Below are positions 18,172 through 27,400 of a DNA stretch of 64,000 nt, in pieces. A model generated the notes under the pieces. The model saw only the letters and a list, made by a program, of their open reading frames with translations, searched no databases and had not been told where the DNA came from. This DNA is from Saprospiraceae bacterium (GTDB taxonomy: Bacteria > Bacteroidota > Bacteroidia > Chitinophagales > Saprospiraceae), in contig JANQQI010000080.1 of assembly GCA_028285085.1 (NCBI GenBank), positions 1 to 64,000 on the forward strand, read 5' to 3'. The translations under genes were made by a program, and so were the position numbers. The first letter of the stretch is position 1, and each line of letters begins with the position of its first letter.

Positions 18172-18693
18172 CTATGCGCGCGGGACATCTTTACGCTTAT
18201 CGGGCAAATTCTGTAAATGCTCACTACCTTCGATATTAAGGTTGAGATCGTTCAAATCTTCAAAACGGAAAAGGCCTTCCAAGCTCAGCATAATGAACTC
18301 ATCATCACCATTCAGCAACAAAATAACATCAGTAATAATGGCTCCTTTTTCACGCAGAAGAATTTCGATATCACTGCCACCTTCCCGGAAGGTCATCAAC
18401 TCTTCGAAGCGATCGTCTTTTAGATTGCTGACCAACTCCCGGTAATCTCCTTTCTTCACAATATTCTTATCTTCCATGATCATGATCCGAAGTTGGGAAA
18501 TACGTTCGATTAGATCACCGGTTGATTTATCTTCTCCTTGAAAGGCAAACTTGATAATTTCGCCGTGGAAATTCAGATCGATAACATTAGGTGCATGGCG
18601 ATATTCGTTGTAGAAATTTTCAACGGCGGGAGATTGGGCCATCGCATTGATTTGGAGGCATAGAAATCCCATTAGAAAAAGAAAGCTTTTCAT
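18172..18693 (-). CDS. DUF4252 domain-containing secreted protein (third paralogue)
   Basis: A 173-aa exported protein with a signal peptide (MKSFLFLMGFLCLQINAMAQ). The DUF4252 pattern follows: ENFYNEYRHAPNVI, a region with ISQLRIMIMEDKN, EELMTFREGGSDIEILL, then IITDVILLLNGDDEFIMLSL and a closing RFEDLNDL. The domain's function is not known. In Bacteroidota these genes commonly follow an ECF sigma and anti-sigma gene, as here. It is the last of three paralogues and is followed by the operon terminator. It ends in a basic DKRKDVPRA tail. Confidence 0.85.
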   Translation of the reverse strand: MKSFLFLMGFLCLQINAMAQSPAVENFYNEYRHAPNVIDLNFHGEIIKFAFQGEDKSTGDLIERISQLRIMIMEDKNIVKKGDYRELVSNLKDDRFEELMTFREGGSDIEILLREKGAIITDVILLLNGDDEFIMLSLEGLFRFEDLNDLNLNIEGSEHLQNLPDKRKDVPRA

Positions 18694-18776
18694 GACGAAT
18701 CAATTTTAAGAACCGGCATCTTGGTCCGGCTCAATTAAAAAATCAGGCTAAAAGTTAGACGATTACAATTGAGTGG

Positions 18777-19343
18777 TTAGGCACGTGGAATCACCATTTC
18801 GATCTTATCCTCCGCGTCTTTCGGCGGCTCGATTTTGATCTTTTCGCGTTTCATGATTTCACGAATGAAGAGTTCGAGGTGCTTATATTTCAGGTTAGTT
18901 TTCATGCTGAGCATGACTAATTCACTCGATTCTTGCACCAGGATCAGCATGTTGGTAATTTTCTTACCCTTGCGATCCTTGACGAGAATGGACATATTGG
19001 TTTCTTCGTCTCGAACCGTGATCAACTCTTCGAAATTATCTTTTTGGATAGCATCCTGAAGAAACTGGCGCGTATCCACACGTTCAATTTGATCTTCATC
19101 TTCCACTACCAAAATTCGAATGTTCTTGATGTACTTGGTCATTTCCATGGCCAAACGGCCATTCTCATCATCGATGTGTTTGCGGGCAATCCCGCCTCCC
19201 ATGTGGATTAGGAAACCCGGCAATTTAAACTTGACGGTTTCCTCTCCACGACTAAACTGGTTGTAGAAGTTTTTTACGCTGCGTTGCGCCTGTAGGCCAA
19301 AAGGTAATATGGCCATTAACAACAGGATACTAATCGTTCTCAT
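18777..19343 (-). CDS. DUF4252 domain-containing secreted protein (second paralogue)
   Basis: A 188-aa product from ATG 19343, which gives a good signal peptide (MRTISILLLMAILPFGLQAQ); the frame also extends to a TTG at 19361. DUF4252 features: VKNFYNQFSRGEETVKFKL, IKNIRILVVEDEDQ, FEELITVRDEETNMSILV, ITNMLILVQESSELVMLSM. Compared with its neighbours it has a longer charged C-terminal tail (MKREKIKIEPPKDAEDKIEM). It may be an envelope protein connected to the sigma regulation upstream; the mechanism is unknown. Confidence 0.85.
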   Translation of the reverse strand: MRTISILLLMAILPFGLQAQRSVKNFYNQFSRGEETVKFKLPGFLIHMGGGIARKHIDDENGRLAMEMTKYIKNIRILVVEDEDQIERVDTRQFLQDAIQKDNFEELITVRDEETNMSILVKDRKGKKITNMLILVQESSELVMLSMKTNLKYKHLELFIREIMKREKIKIEPPKDAEDKIEMVIPRA

Positions 19344-19382
19344 CGGGTTGATTGTTTTCAAAGGTGTTGGGAAATAGAGCTG

Positions 19383-19934
19383 TTAATTACTGCCCTGTTC
19401 ATCGCGATCTTCGAGGTGATCCAGTTGATCTACACCTTTTACATCGAGTTTATTCGCCAGACGAGAAATCTTGTCCAAGTCAATCGTACCAATGAAACTC
19501 AGCATGACAAACTCATCTTCGCCACCCACGAGTAGCAACAATTCGTTGATTTGGTCCCCTTCATCTTTAATCAAAAACTGCACATTCTCCCCTTCATCGC
19601 GAACCGTCATCAGGACTTCGTATTCTTTGGTATTAATCTTATTGATGGCTTCTTGGTAAAATTTATTTGGGGTCTCTTCGGTGGTCAGAACCCGAAGGCC
19701 GCGCAAGTCTTGTACCATCTCGATGACGGCCTGCGCCTCTTCATCTTGTAAGTCATCGATCTTCAGTTTCCCGAGGATAGAAAACATTTTCGAACTGATG
19801 TAAACAACGGTGAAACGTTCGTCATCAAGGTACTGGTCAAAGTAGCGGGAGATCGCATCTTCATTACCACCTTGAGCATTTACACCAGCAGTGCTCAAAA
19901 AGAGCGCAATAAAAACTAATGATAGATATTTCAT
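19383..19934 (-). CDS. DUF4252 domain-containing secreted protein (first paralogue)
   Basis: A 183-aa exported protein (MKYLSLVFIALFLSTAGVNAQ). The DUF4252 core reads ISRYFDQYLDDERFTVVYIS, VQDLRGLRVLTTEE, EYEVLMTVRDEGENVQFLI, INELLLLVGGEDEFVMLSF and IGTIDLDKISRL, the most typical of the three copies. The three paralogues share the same order of motifs but differ in their tails, indicating old tandem duplication. It is separated from the anti-sigma gene by a 201-nt spacer, longer than the spacers between the DUF4252 genes, so a second promoter is possible there. Confidence 0.86.
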   Translation of the reverse strand: MKYLSLVFIALFLSTAGVNAQGGNEDAISRYFDQYLDDERFTVVYISSKMFSILGKLKIDDLQDEEAQAVIEMVQDLRGLRVLTTEETPNKFYQEAINKINTKEYEVLMTVRDEGENVQFLIKDEGDQINELLLLVGGEDEFVMLSFIGTIDLDKISRLANKLDVKGVDQLDHLEDRDEQGSN

Positions 19935-20135
19935 GATTGATTTTTTTAATGATTGTTAAAAATGAATGCTCCTTGAACTTAAAAACTTACTCGCAGAGCT
20001 TAAATAGAAATGGGTTAATACGTATTCCAATCACTTACAGTTGAGATACGACAGCTATTGCCCACCAGCTGGACATAGACGATAGCGTCCATTCTCAATC
20101 ACTTTCAAACTATAGTAAATGGGGGTTACCCTTTA

Positions 20136-20627
20136 TCATTTGATTACTTTGGTCGCCTTTCGAATACTGACGATACCCGTTTGTGCTTTATCAGTCCCTT
20201 TGCTGAATTTGTTGGAGACCAGGGCTAGGGCCATCTTGAGTTCTTCGTAAGCTTCCTCCGCATCGGTAATTTCACCGGCTTCTGAAGCGACAATCTCCGT
20301 CTCGGGTTGCTCATTCAAGTAAGGTCGAATCACAAAAGCGAGTGCTATGATCAGCGCAATGGCCGCAGCAATGCGCATTCCCCACCGGAGATTATAAACG
20401 CGAGCCGGTTTTTGCTCGGGAAGGTTATCAACTACCCGTTCCGTGAAATCTTCGGGTAATTCTTGCTCTTTTTCCAATTGAAAGAACTGAAACAGTGGTT
20501 GGAAGGATTTGAATTCATCGGCCACTTGATCGCCGTTGAAGTATATACGCAACTGCGTTTCTTCCTCCAAACTAGTGGTACCTTCCCAGTACTTTTCCAG
20601 TAATATTTTAATCGCGTTAGAGTCCAT
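20136..20627 (-). CDS. Predicted membrane anti-sigma factor
   Basis: A 163-aa single-pass membrane protein. The cytoplasmic N-terminus (LLEKYWEGTTSLEEETQLRI, then FFQLEKEQELPEDFTERVV) has the short helical pattern seen in Bacteroidota anti-sigma factors lacking a zinc finger. One TM helix lies at about residues 86-103 (MRIAAAIALIIALAFVI). A 60-residue periplasmic part follows with a helical AEEAYEELKMALALVSNKF. Its start overlaps the sigma gene's end by 11 nt, so the two are translationally coupled. The likely role is to hold the sigma factor at the membrane until an envelope signal releases it. Confidence 0.78.
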   Translation of the reverse strand: MDSNAIKILLEKYWEGTTSLEEETQLRIYFNGDQVADEFKSFQPLFQFFQLEKEQELPEDFTERVVDNLPEQKPARVYNLRWGMRIAAAIALIIALAFVIRPYLNEQPETEIVASEAGEITDAEEAYEELKMALALVSNKFSKGTDKAQTGIVSIRKATKVIK

Positions 20628-21126
20628 AAGATTCTGAGTTGATCAGTTTGGCTCGAATCTGCTTACGAGCCCGAAATAAATTTACTTTGACTTGTTCCAT
20701 GGATATTGAAAGTGCCTCGGCAATTTCTTGATAAGTCATGCCTTCAATATCTCTAAGTTGCATCACCATGCGCTGTTTTTCTGGCAGCTCTGCCATTAAT
20801 CGTCGCACTCTTTCGAGCGTATCCTGATAAGCAGCGTGCTGAAATGGTGTCACACTTTTGTCAACCACTTGTAAGCCATCCTGTAGTTCGCTGGTTCTGC
20901 GATGCTTGGAGCGTAATTTATCGATGGATAAGTTACGCGTTAGCGTCATACACCAGGCTTCCAGGTTTTTGTAGGCCGACAATTCGGTACGCTTTTTCCA
21001 CATCTTTATCAGTACCTCCTGCACCACATCTTCTGCCTCGGCGGTGTTGCCGACAATTCTCAGTGAGAAACGATATAGTTTATTTTGCAATGGTGTCATT
21101 AGGCTTTTGAAGTCTTGTATTCTCAT
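20617..21126 (-). CDS. ECF RNA polymerase sigma factor
   Basis: A 169-aa sigma-70 family factor from ATG 21126 (a TTG at 21144 is the alternative). Region 2 is seen in MTPLQNKLYRFSLRIVGN, AEDVVQEVLIKMWKK and MTLTRNLSIDKLR; region 4 in LPEKQRMVMQLRDIEGMTYQ with EIAEALSISMEQVKVNLFRA, the helix-turn-helix for the -35 element. It heads an operon with an anti-sigma gene and three DUF4252 genes, ending at the terminator at 18077. The 700-nt upstream region is the place to seek an autoregulated promoter. Confidence 0.92.
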   Translation of the reverse strand: MRIQDFKSLMTPLQNKLYRFSLRIVGNTAEAEDVVQEVLIKMWKKRTELSAYKNLEAWCMTLTRNLSIDKLRSKHRRTSELQDGLQVVDKSVTPFQHAAYQDTLERVRRLMAELPEKQRMVMQLRDIEGMTYQEIAEALSISMEQVKVNLFRARKQIRAKLINSESYGL

Positions 21127-21824
21127 TACACTGATCCGACGCAAGCCAGTTTGGCTTTGTTACAGTCGATGTTAAAATTTTTTTAAAAATAATTTTTTGA
21201 GCCGCTATAAGTTAATAATATACTGAAGCAATAGTTTTGTACTGAATCACAGAATTCATTTCAACTCATTGATTTTCAATTAATTACCACTTCAAACTAT
21301 TCTACAATGCAATTATCTTCTCCCCTAAATGTTAAAAAAATCATTTACATCGTTTTCAACACCAAATCTACAGTCTATATTTGATAAGGAAATCTGTGCT
21401 GTCACAAATAATTTGTAGATTGGTTCGTAATCCCACACTTTTTTACCATCTTACATCACATTGGCAGGCTTTTTTCAATATCACACACGAGAATCTAAAA
21501 AATGCGACGTCATGGAGAATAAGAATCAAACAAACGTCATTCGTTCTTTTAATTCGAATACTTTCCTTACTAACCTGATGCCTCACATTAAAATTGGAGC
21601 CCAAAATTACCAACTTGATGGGTATCAGCTAAAATCCTCTACCCCTGCTCAGTTTGGCGGGGTGAAATCTAGTATCGACTAGAACTTATCACTCTTACTT
21701 ATCCCATCGAATTTATCGTTAGAAAGTCAGTTCAGTACAATCCTTTGTTTAACTTTGCGTTCTGAAAAGAGTGACAGAGCTAAAAGGCTGTGTTCATCAT
21801 TTAATTTAATGTGTCAATTGCCGA
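21127..21824. other. Divergent intergenic region between sigma operon and lptF/G-like gene
   Basis: About 700 AT-rich bases. It contains a TAACTTTG promoter element for the downstream permease. Short open frames (for example 21461-21682) are not supported by composition, signal sequence or recognisable motifs. No RNA gene is recognised. Confidence 0.5.
21750..21757 (+). promoter_or_regulatory. Bacteroidota -7 promoter element (TAnnTTTG)
   Basis: TAACTTTG followed by CG, 68 nt upstream of the permease start, fits the Bacteroidota -7 consensus. No clear -33 TTG is present at 19-21 nt spacing. Confidence 0.45.
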
Positions 21825-23441
21825 GTGAAGCGTATTGATCGACTACTGATCCAGAGTTTTATACCGCCTTTCATCGCGACTTTTTTCATCGCGTTGTTTG
21901 TCCTCATTATGCAATTTTTGTGGACATACATTGATGATATTATTGGGAAAGGGGCCAGTTTATTGATCATTCTGGAATTACTGTCTTATCTAACGATGTC
22001 GTTGATCCCTACGGCATTGCCAATTGCTGTACTCATTTCTTCGGTTATGGTGATGGGAAATCTGGCTGAGCGCTACGAGTTGGCCAGTATCAAATCTGCA
22101 GGTGTGCCACTGCTGCGCATCATGCGCCCTTTGATTTGGTTTACGGCCGGGATAAGTATCTTTTCGTTCTTCTGCTCGAATAATGTGATCCCCCTGGCCA
22201 ATTTGCAATTCAAATCACGGCTCTACGATATCCGTAAGCAAAAACCAACGTTGAGTCTGGAAGAAGGCGTGTTCAACGAAGACTTTAAGGATTTCATCAT
22301 TCACATTGGTTATAAAAACCCGGAGAACAACCGGCAAATCGGTGATGTGATGATCTACGACCATTCGGCTAAAGATCGCAAGCCACTGCGCATCCTGGCC
22401 GAATCGGGTGAGATGTACGCAACGGCAGACGGCCGCTACTTTGTGATGAATCTCTTCAATGGCGCACAGTACCAAGAAACCAATCAGGGGACCGGCAAAG
22501 ATCGGAAATACCCTTTCGTACGTACCACCTTCAAAGAGTGGAAAAAAGTCCTCGACCTAAGTGAATTCCAGATCAATCGTACCGATACAGATTTGCTTGA
22601 TTCGCACCATTCCATGCTTAGCGTCACGCAATTACGCGCGCAGATTGACTCCCTGGAAAATAAATACACCCGCAAACTCGATCAGCTTACATCCCATACC
22701 AATCAATACATCATGCCTTTCCGCAAGGCAGACTTACTGCTTAAAGATAGTTTGACTGCTTCAGCCCAATCAGATACGACCAAGGTCGAAAACCAAACGA
22801 AACAGGACAGCAGTAAAATCGGCAAAACTATTCCAGCTAATTTTGCTTCGAGTGAGCTAAAGCATCAGGAAAGTCAACGCAAGCGCTTCCGAAAGCCTTT
22901 ACCACAAAAGGAATATACCTCGCTGGAAGGCTATACAAGCATTCGGGATTTATTTATGGTGGAGGATCTGAAAGGTACGCTATTCTCCCGAGCGCAATCT
23001 TTTGCGCGGAACCTGCATAGCCAGGCGATTTCGGTAAAGCGCAATGTAGATAAAGATCGGGAAAAGCGGGTCAAGCATATCTACGAGCTGCACTTGAAAT
23101 TTAGCATGGCACTGATTTGTGTCATTTTCCTCTTCATTGGGGCGCCGATGGGCGCTATCGTGCGCAAAGGTGGTTTTGGATATCCTATCTTAGTGGCGAT
23201 TTTCTTCTTTATGCTCTATATCGTGCTCAATATCTTCTGTAAGAAATTGGCAGAGAGCTTTGTTCTTTCAGCCGTAATGGCATCCTGGATTCCTTGCTTT
23301 ATTTTGTTTCCGCTAGGCTTATTCCTGACCTTCCGAGCCATGAACGATTCGAAGTTATTTGATGCTGATCGTGTAGTTCGATTTTTGCATAGAATAATTG
23401 TCAGACGATATACTATCTTTAAGCGCGATTCAGATACCTAA
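21825..23441 (+). CDS. LptF/LptG-family permease with long periplasmic insert
   Basis: A 538-aa inner-membrane component of the lipopolysaccharide export ABC transporter. The GTG start gives MKRIDRLLIQSFIPPFIATF. TM helices at about 12-35, 55-80 and 100-125 contain LIPTALPIAVLISSVMVMGNLAERYEL and EL-ASIKSAG, the LptB-contacting coupling region of this family. Three further TM helices follow in the C-terminal part. Typical LptF/G proteins are around 360 residues; here an additional, charged, coiled-coil-like stretch of about 150 residues (roughly 240-400) separates the jellyroll from the last helices. It is 2 nt upstream of the PAP2 gene, so the pair forms an operon. LptF versus LptG cannot be decided. 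Confidence 0.87.
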   Translation: MKRIDRLLIQSFIPPFIATFFIALFVLIMQFLWTYIDDIIGKGASLLIILELLSYLTMSLIPTALPIAVLISSVMVMGNLAERYELASIKSAGVPLLRIMRPLIWFTAGISIFSFFCSNNVIPLANLQFKSRLYDIRKQKPTLSLEEGVFNEDFKDFIIHIGYKNPENNRQIGDVMIYDHSAKDRKPLRILAESGEMYATADGRYFVMNLFNGAQYQETNQGTGKDRKYPFVRTTFKEWKKVLDLSEFQINRTDTDLLDSHHSMLSVTQLRAQIDSLENKYTRKLDQLTSHTNQYIMPFRKADLLLKDSLTASAQSDTTKVENQTKQDSSKIGKTIPANFASSELKHQESQRKRFRKPLPQKEYTSLEGYTSIRDLFMVEDLKGTLFSRAQSFARNLHSQAISVKRNVDKDREKRVKHIYELHLKFSMALICVIFLFIGAPMGAIVRKGGFGYPILVAIFFFMLYIVLNIFCKKLAESFVLSAVMASWIPCFILFPLGLFLTFRAMNDSKLFDADRVVRFLHRIIVRRYTIFKRDSDT

Positions 23442-23443
23442 TT

Positions 23444-24118
23444 ATGTGGAACACTTTACGTAAAAATCCCTACTTCTTCGTCCCATTTGCCATTTTTGCT
23501 ATCGTCGGAGCCGTTTTATTGTTTATCATTACGACTGGAGATGCCATTATATTTTTCAGCGAACGGCGTACCGAATTTGGTGACTTTTTCTTTCGTTGGT
23601 GGACTAAAGTAGGAGAAGAATATTCTTATCTGGCTCTTGTACTCATCCTGTTATTTGTCCGTTTTAAATACGCCCTATTAATTCCCTTCACCGGCGTTTT
23701 AGTAACGTTGGTGAGTTACCTTACAAAATGGCTATTTGCCCACAATCGCCCATCCGTCTACTTTGAAATCTTAGGAATGACCGATCAAATCAACTTCGTT
23801 GATCAGGTTGATCTTTACGTTGGGGCTACGTCCTTTCCTTCTGGCCACACGATGTCGGCCTTTGCATTATTTGGACTGCTGGCTTTATTGAGTAGGTATA
23901 AACGCTTGTTTGGTCTATTCTTATTTTTGGTGGCACTCTTCATTGGTTTGAGCCGTATTTATCTCGTGCAGCACTTCCTGAAAGACATCTATGCTGGTGC
24001 ATTTTGCGGAATTATCATTGCACTTTTTATCTACTGGTTACAATCAAAATGGGGGCAATCGCCCAATCATTGGCTCAACCGTTCCCTACTCCGCCGCTCC
24101 TCCAAACCTATCGCCTAA
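23444..24118 (+). CDS. PAP2-superfamily membrane phosphatase
   Basis: A 224-aa integral membrane phosphatase of the PAP2 class, acting on lipid phosphates such as undecaprenyl pyrophosphate, phosphatidate or lipid A. All three catalytic motifs are present: K-x6-RP (KWLFAHNRP, about 95-103), PSGH (about 131-134) and SR-x5-H-x3-D (SRIYLVQHFLKD, about 169-180). Five or six TM helices surround them. It follows the LptF/G-like gene by 2 nt, which suggests a job in LPS or lipid-carrier metabolism; the actual substrate is open. Confidence 0.9.
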   Translation: MWNTLRKNPYFFVPFAIFAIVGAVLLFIITTGDAIIFFSERRTEFGDFFFRWWTKVGEEYSYLALVLILLFVRFKYALLIPFTGVLVTLVSYLTKWLFAHNRPSVYFEILGMTDQINFVDQVDLYVGATSFPSGHTMSAFALFGLLALLSRYKRLFGLFLFLVALFIGLSRIYLVQHFLKDIYAGAFCGIIIALFIYWLQSKWGQSPNHWLNRSLLRRSSKPIA

Positions 24119-24483
24119 TTCAAGCCTACCTTACGGCTTGATAAAAAGTCAAGGGACTTGTGCCTGTTTAACGGCAATTTTGTTAGGTGAATCCTTATAA
24201 TTTAAGAAAAATCACTATTTTTGATTCGTTCGATTAATGTCTTTCTTTGATGTATCCCGTGCAAATAACTGATATAAGATTATAAAACTTTCAATATTTG
24301 TTAAAAAGGATGTATCAAAGAGTTATCAAGATAACCTGATTTGATTAGCAACGACTGCCCGCGACCTTCAAATGCACTTATCGCTCATGGGGCCGTCATG
24401 CTTATCAAACCGGGTTTTTTATTTTTCAACCGATTGCAAGCTACGATTGCATGACCTTTGCTATCTCAAACAGCTATTAGACA
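24119..24483. other. Intergenic gap upstream of the giant Ig-like protein
   Basis: It carries a weak CAAGCC/GGCTTG hairpin with only a short downstream A-rich stretch at 24121-24145, not convincing as a terminator. No gene, repeat or RNA is recognised. Confidence 0.4.
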
Positions 24484-27400
24484 ATGAAAAAACTTTTAAC
24501 ATTAATTTTTCTAATCACTCTATTCCAAAACCTGATCGCTCAACCGGCCAATGATGATTGTGATGGTCTGATCGACTTGGGGGTGGCTCCAGTTTGTCCT
24601 ACGGATATTTATACCAATGTGGACGCTACGGAAAGTGATATCGGAAACGATAACTTCCCCGATTGTTTCAATGGCCTACAACGCGATGTGTGGTTTGCTT
24701 TCACCACGGACAACACGATCACCGATTATACCATCACGGTAACGGGGATCACCGATGGCTTAGGCTCAACCCCTATGCTTAATCCTCAGATCGAACTTTA
24801 TCGGGGTGATTGTTCTTTTGATAACCTTGCCTCGCTGGAAGTCTGTGTTTCCGCTCCCGACGGAGCCGGTAGTGTGATTACTAACGTATTTGGCTTAGAT
24901 CCAAATGAAATTTACTTCATCCGCGTCAACGACTACTCAAGCACAGCTACGCCCAATGAAGGGTCGTTCCAATTCTGTATCGTTGAGTATATCCCGGATG
25001 TTAATATCTGTGATGTCACCGAGAGTGAGTCCTGTACCGGGACGCTTTACGATTGTGGTGGTCCTGACGGCGACTATGAAAACAACGAGAATTATAGCTT
25101 TACAATCTGTCCATCTGAATTTCACCAATGTATTCAGATCGACATGCAAGACTACGATATTGAGCCTAACTTCTTTGGCTTCGGTGATCAACTTAACTTT
25201 TACGCCGGTGAAGATAATACAGCACCTTTGATCAGTAGTGTATCCGGTGTCTCCAACGGCAATCCATTCCAAATCCAGACGAGTAGTAACTGTATCACTA
25301 TTGAGTTTATCTCGGATGGTTTTACCACCGGAGCAGGTTTTGAACTGGATTGGCAATGTTTTGCTTTTCCATGTACCGCTTCTTCGCCCGATAATCCAAC
25401 GGTAGTGGGGGCTATCCCTTACAATAATACCGATCTCAGTACTTGTGATGATGCATCCACCATTGCTGAGTCACCTTGCCCAGACGATGGCTTCCTCAAC
25501 GGACCTGACTATGTATTCACTTATGATTCACCGGGTGATCAGTGTATTTCTGTGCAGCTGTTTGGTGCGGAAACCGGTACAGGTATCGTGGTTCTCAGTG
25601 GTCCTCCTAGTGATCCTAATACCATTTGTATTGCTCAAAATGAAGGCGGCTTTATTCCTAGTGCTAATCTGGAAGAAGCTGGAACGTACTATATCATTGT
25701 CGCTAATCAACAGACCTGTACCGATTTCGATATTGAAATCATGGAAGCCGAATGCGCCCTTTCTCCTTCTTTGGTCAGTGCGCTGTGTAATCCACTCAAC
25801 GGTTGTCAGCAGTTTGATGATGATGGTAATGAATTACCCTCCATCTTTGTACTGGAACAAGGGTTTCAAGATGTTCCAAACACCGTCGGTACTAACAATG
25901 GTTGTTGGTTTGGTGTAGGTGGTGGTAATTACTACTGGTTTACCATTCAGGCGCAAGCGAACGGTGATTTCGGTTTCGTGGTAGAAGGTGCCAATTTCCC
26001 TTCAGATATTGATTTCAATGTCTGGGGCCCTTTCACCGAAGAGCAAGTATGTGAAATGCCGAATTCCGTCATTGATTTTATTACAAACAATCAACCGGTT
26101 CGTTCTTCTTACGCGGGCGGTGCCGATCCAACGGGTTTGACGGATATTAATCCGGTTAATGGTACCGTAGTAACGGATGAATACGATTGTGATGGTAATA
26201 ATGATGACTTTGTAACGCCAATTCCGGTCACCGTTGATGAGGTATATGTGGTTTTAATGAATGACTGGGGAGATCAAATCCAGGATGGTATAATCGAAGT
26301 AGATTGGTCTGCGTCTGATCCAGGCGTACTCGATCCTATTCCGGTTGAAATTGAGGCTGGTGATACGACGATTTGTGCTGGCGACACAGCTCAGTTATCC
26401 ATTGTCACTGGGGTAGATAATATCACCTGGTTGAATGATACGAATACATTGAGCTGTGATGATTGTCCTAATCCACTCGCCTTCCCAGACGTTACAACCA
26501 CCTACCAAGTAGCTGTAAATGGTGTTTGTGTTGATGATACACTAGACATCACGGTAAGTGTATTTGATGTCAATGCAGGACCAGATGTAACGGTTTGTTT
26601 GGGTGAAGATATTCAAATTGTTGCGGGAAGTAACTTCCCCAACGCGACTTACGAATGGACGGCTACCGATCTTTCGAATTTCAGTTGTACCGATTGCCCT
26701 GATCCGATCATTACGGGGACAACAGCCGGCACCTTCACTTATTCTGTTACCCTAAATGGGCCTGGTTGTACGATTACCGATGAGATGGAATTTACGGTTT
26801 TAACCGATCCAGCCCCCATATTTGGCGTCGTTGCGGATACTGTGCTCCTCTGTGAAGGCGAAAGTACCGAGCTTGGAATAGCCACTAATAATCCTAATTA
26901 TGTCTACACTTGGGTGTCCGATCCGGTAGGTTTTGTTTCAAGCTTACCTAACCCTAGCACAACACCGACGGAAAGCACCATGTATTATGTTTTTGTGAGT
27001 GGTGGCTCCGTAACGACTTGCCCGACAAGTTCACTGGATAGTGTATACGTTGATGTTGCGCAGTTGCCAATTATTGATGTGATTGAAGACACCCTCGTTT
27101 GTCAAGGACAAAGCGTCACGCTGGGTAACACCATCGAAGAAAACGGTGTAGTTTATAGTTGGTCACCTACGACAGGAATGGCAGATGGCGATGATACGCT
27201 AGCCAATCCTACAGTGTTAATTGAAACGGAAGAAACATACATTTTGACGGCCTCTCGCGGAGGTTGTGAAACCATGGATACAGTTACGATTAGTTCTACG
27301 CTAATCGATGTCGAGATTTTAAATCCTGATTCATTAATTATCTGTCGTGGGGAAACGGTAGAAATCAATGCTGTTGCCTCTCCCCCGAGCTTGGGCATTT

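Noticed and set aside
21461-21682. Possible 73-aa gene between the sigma operon and the permease
   Set aside because: There is no recognisable motif, the composition matches the surrounding AT-rich spacer, and the -7 element for the next gene lies just after it.
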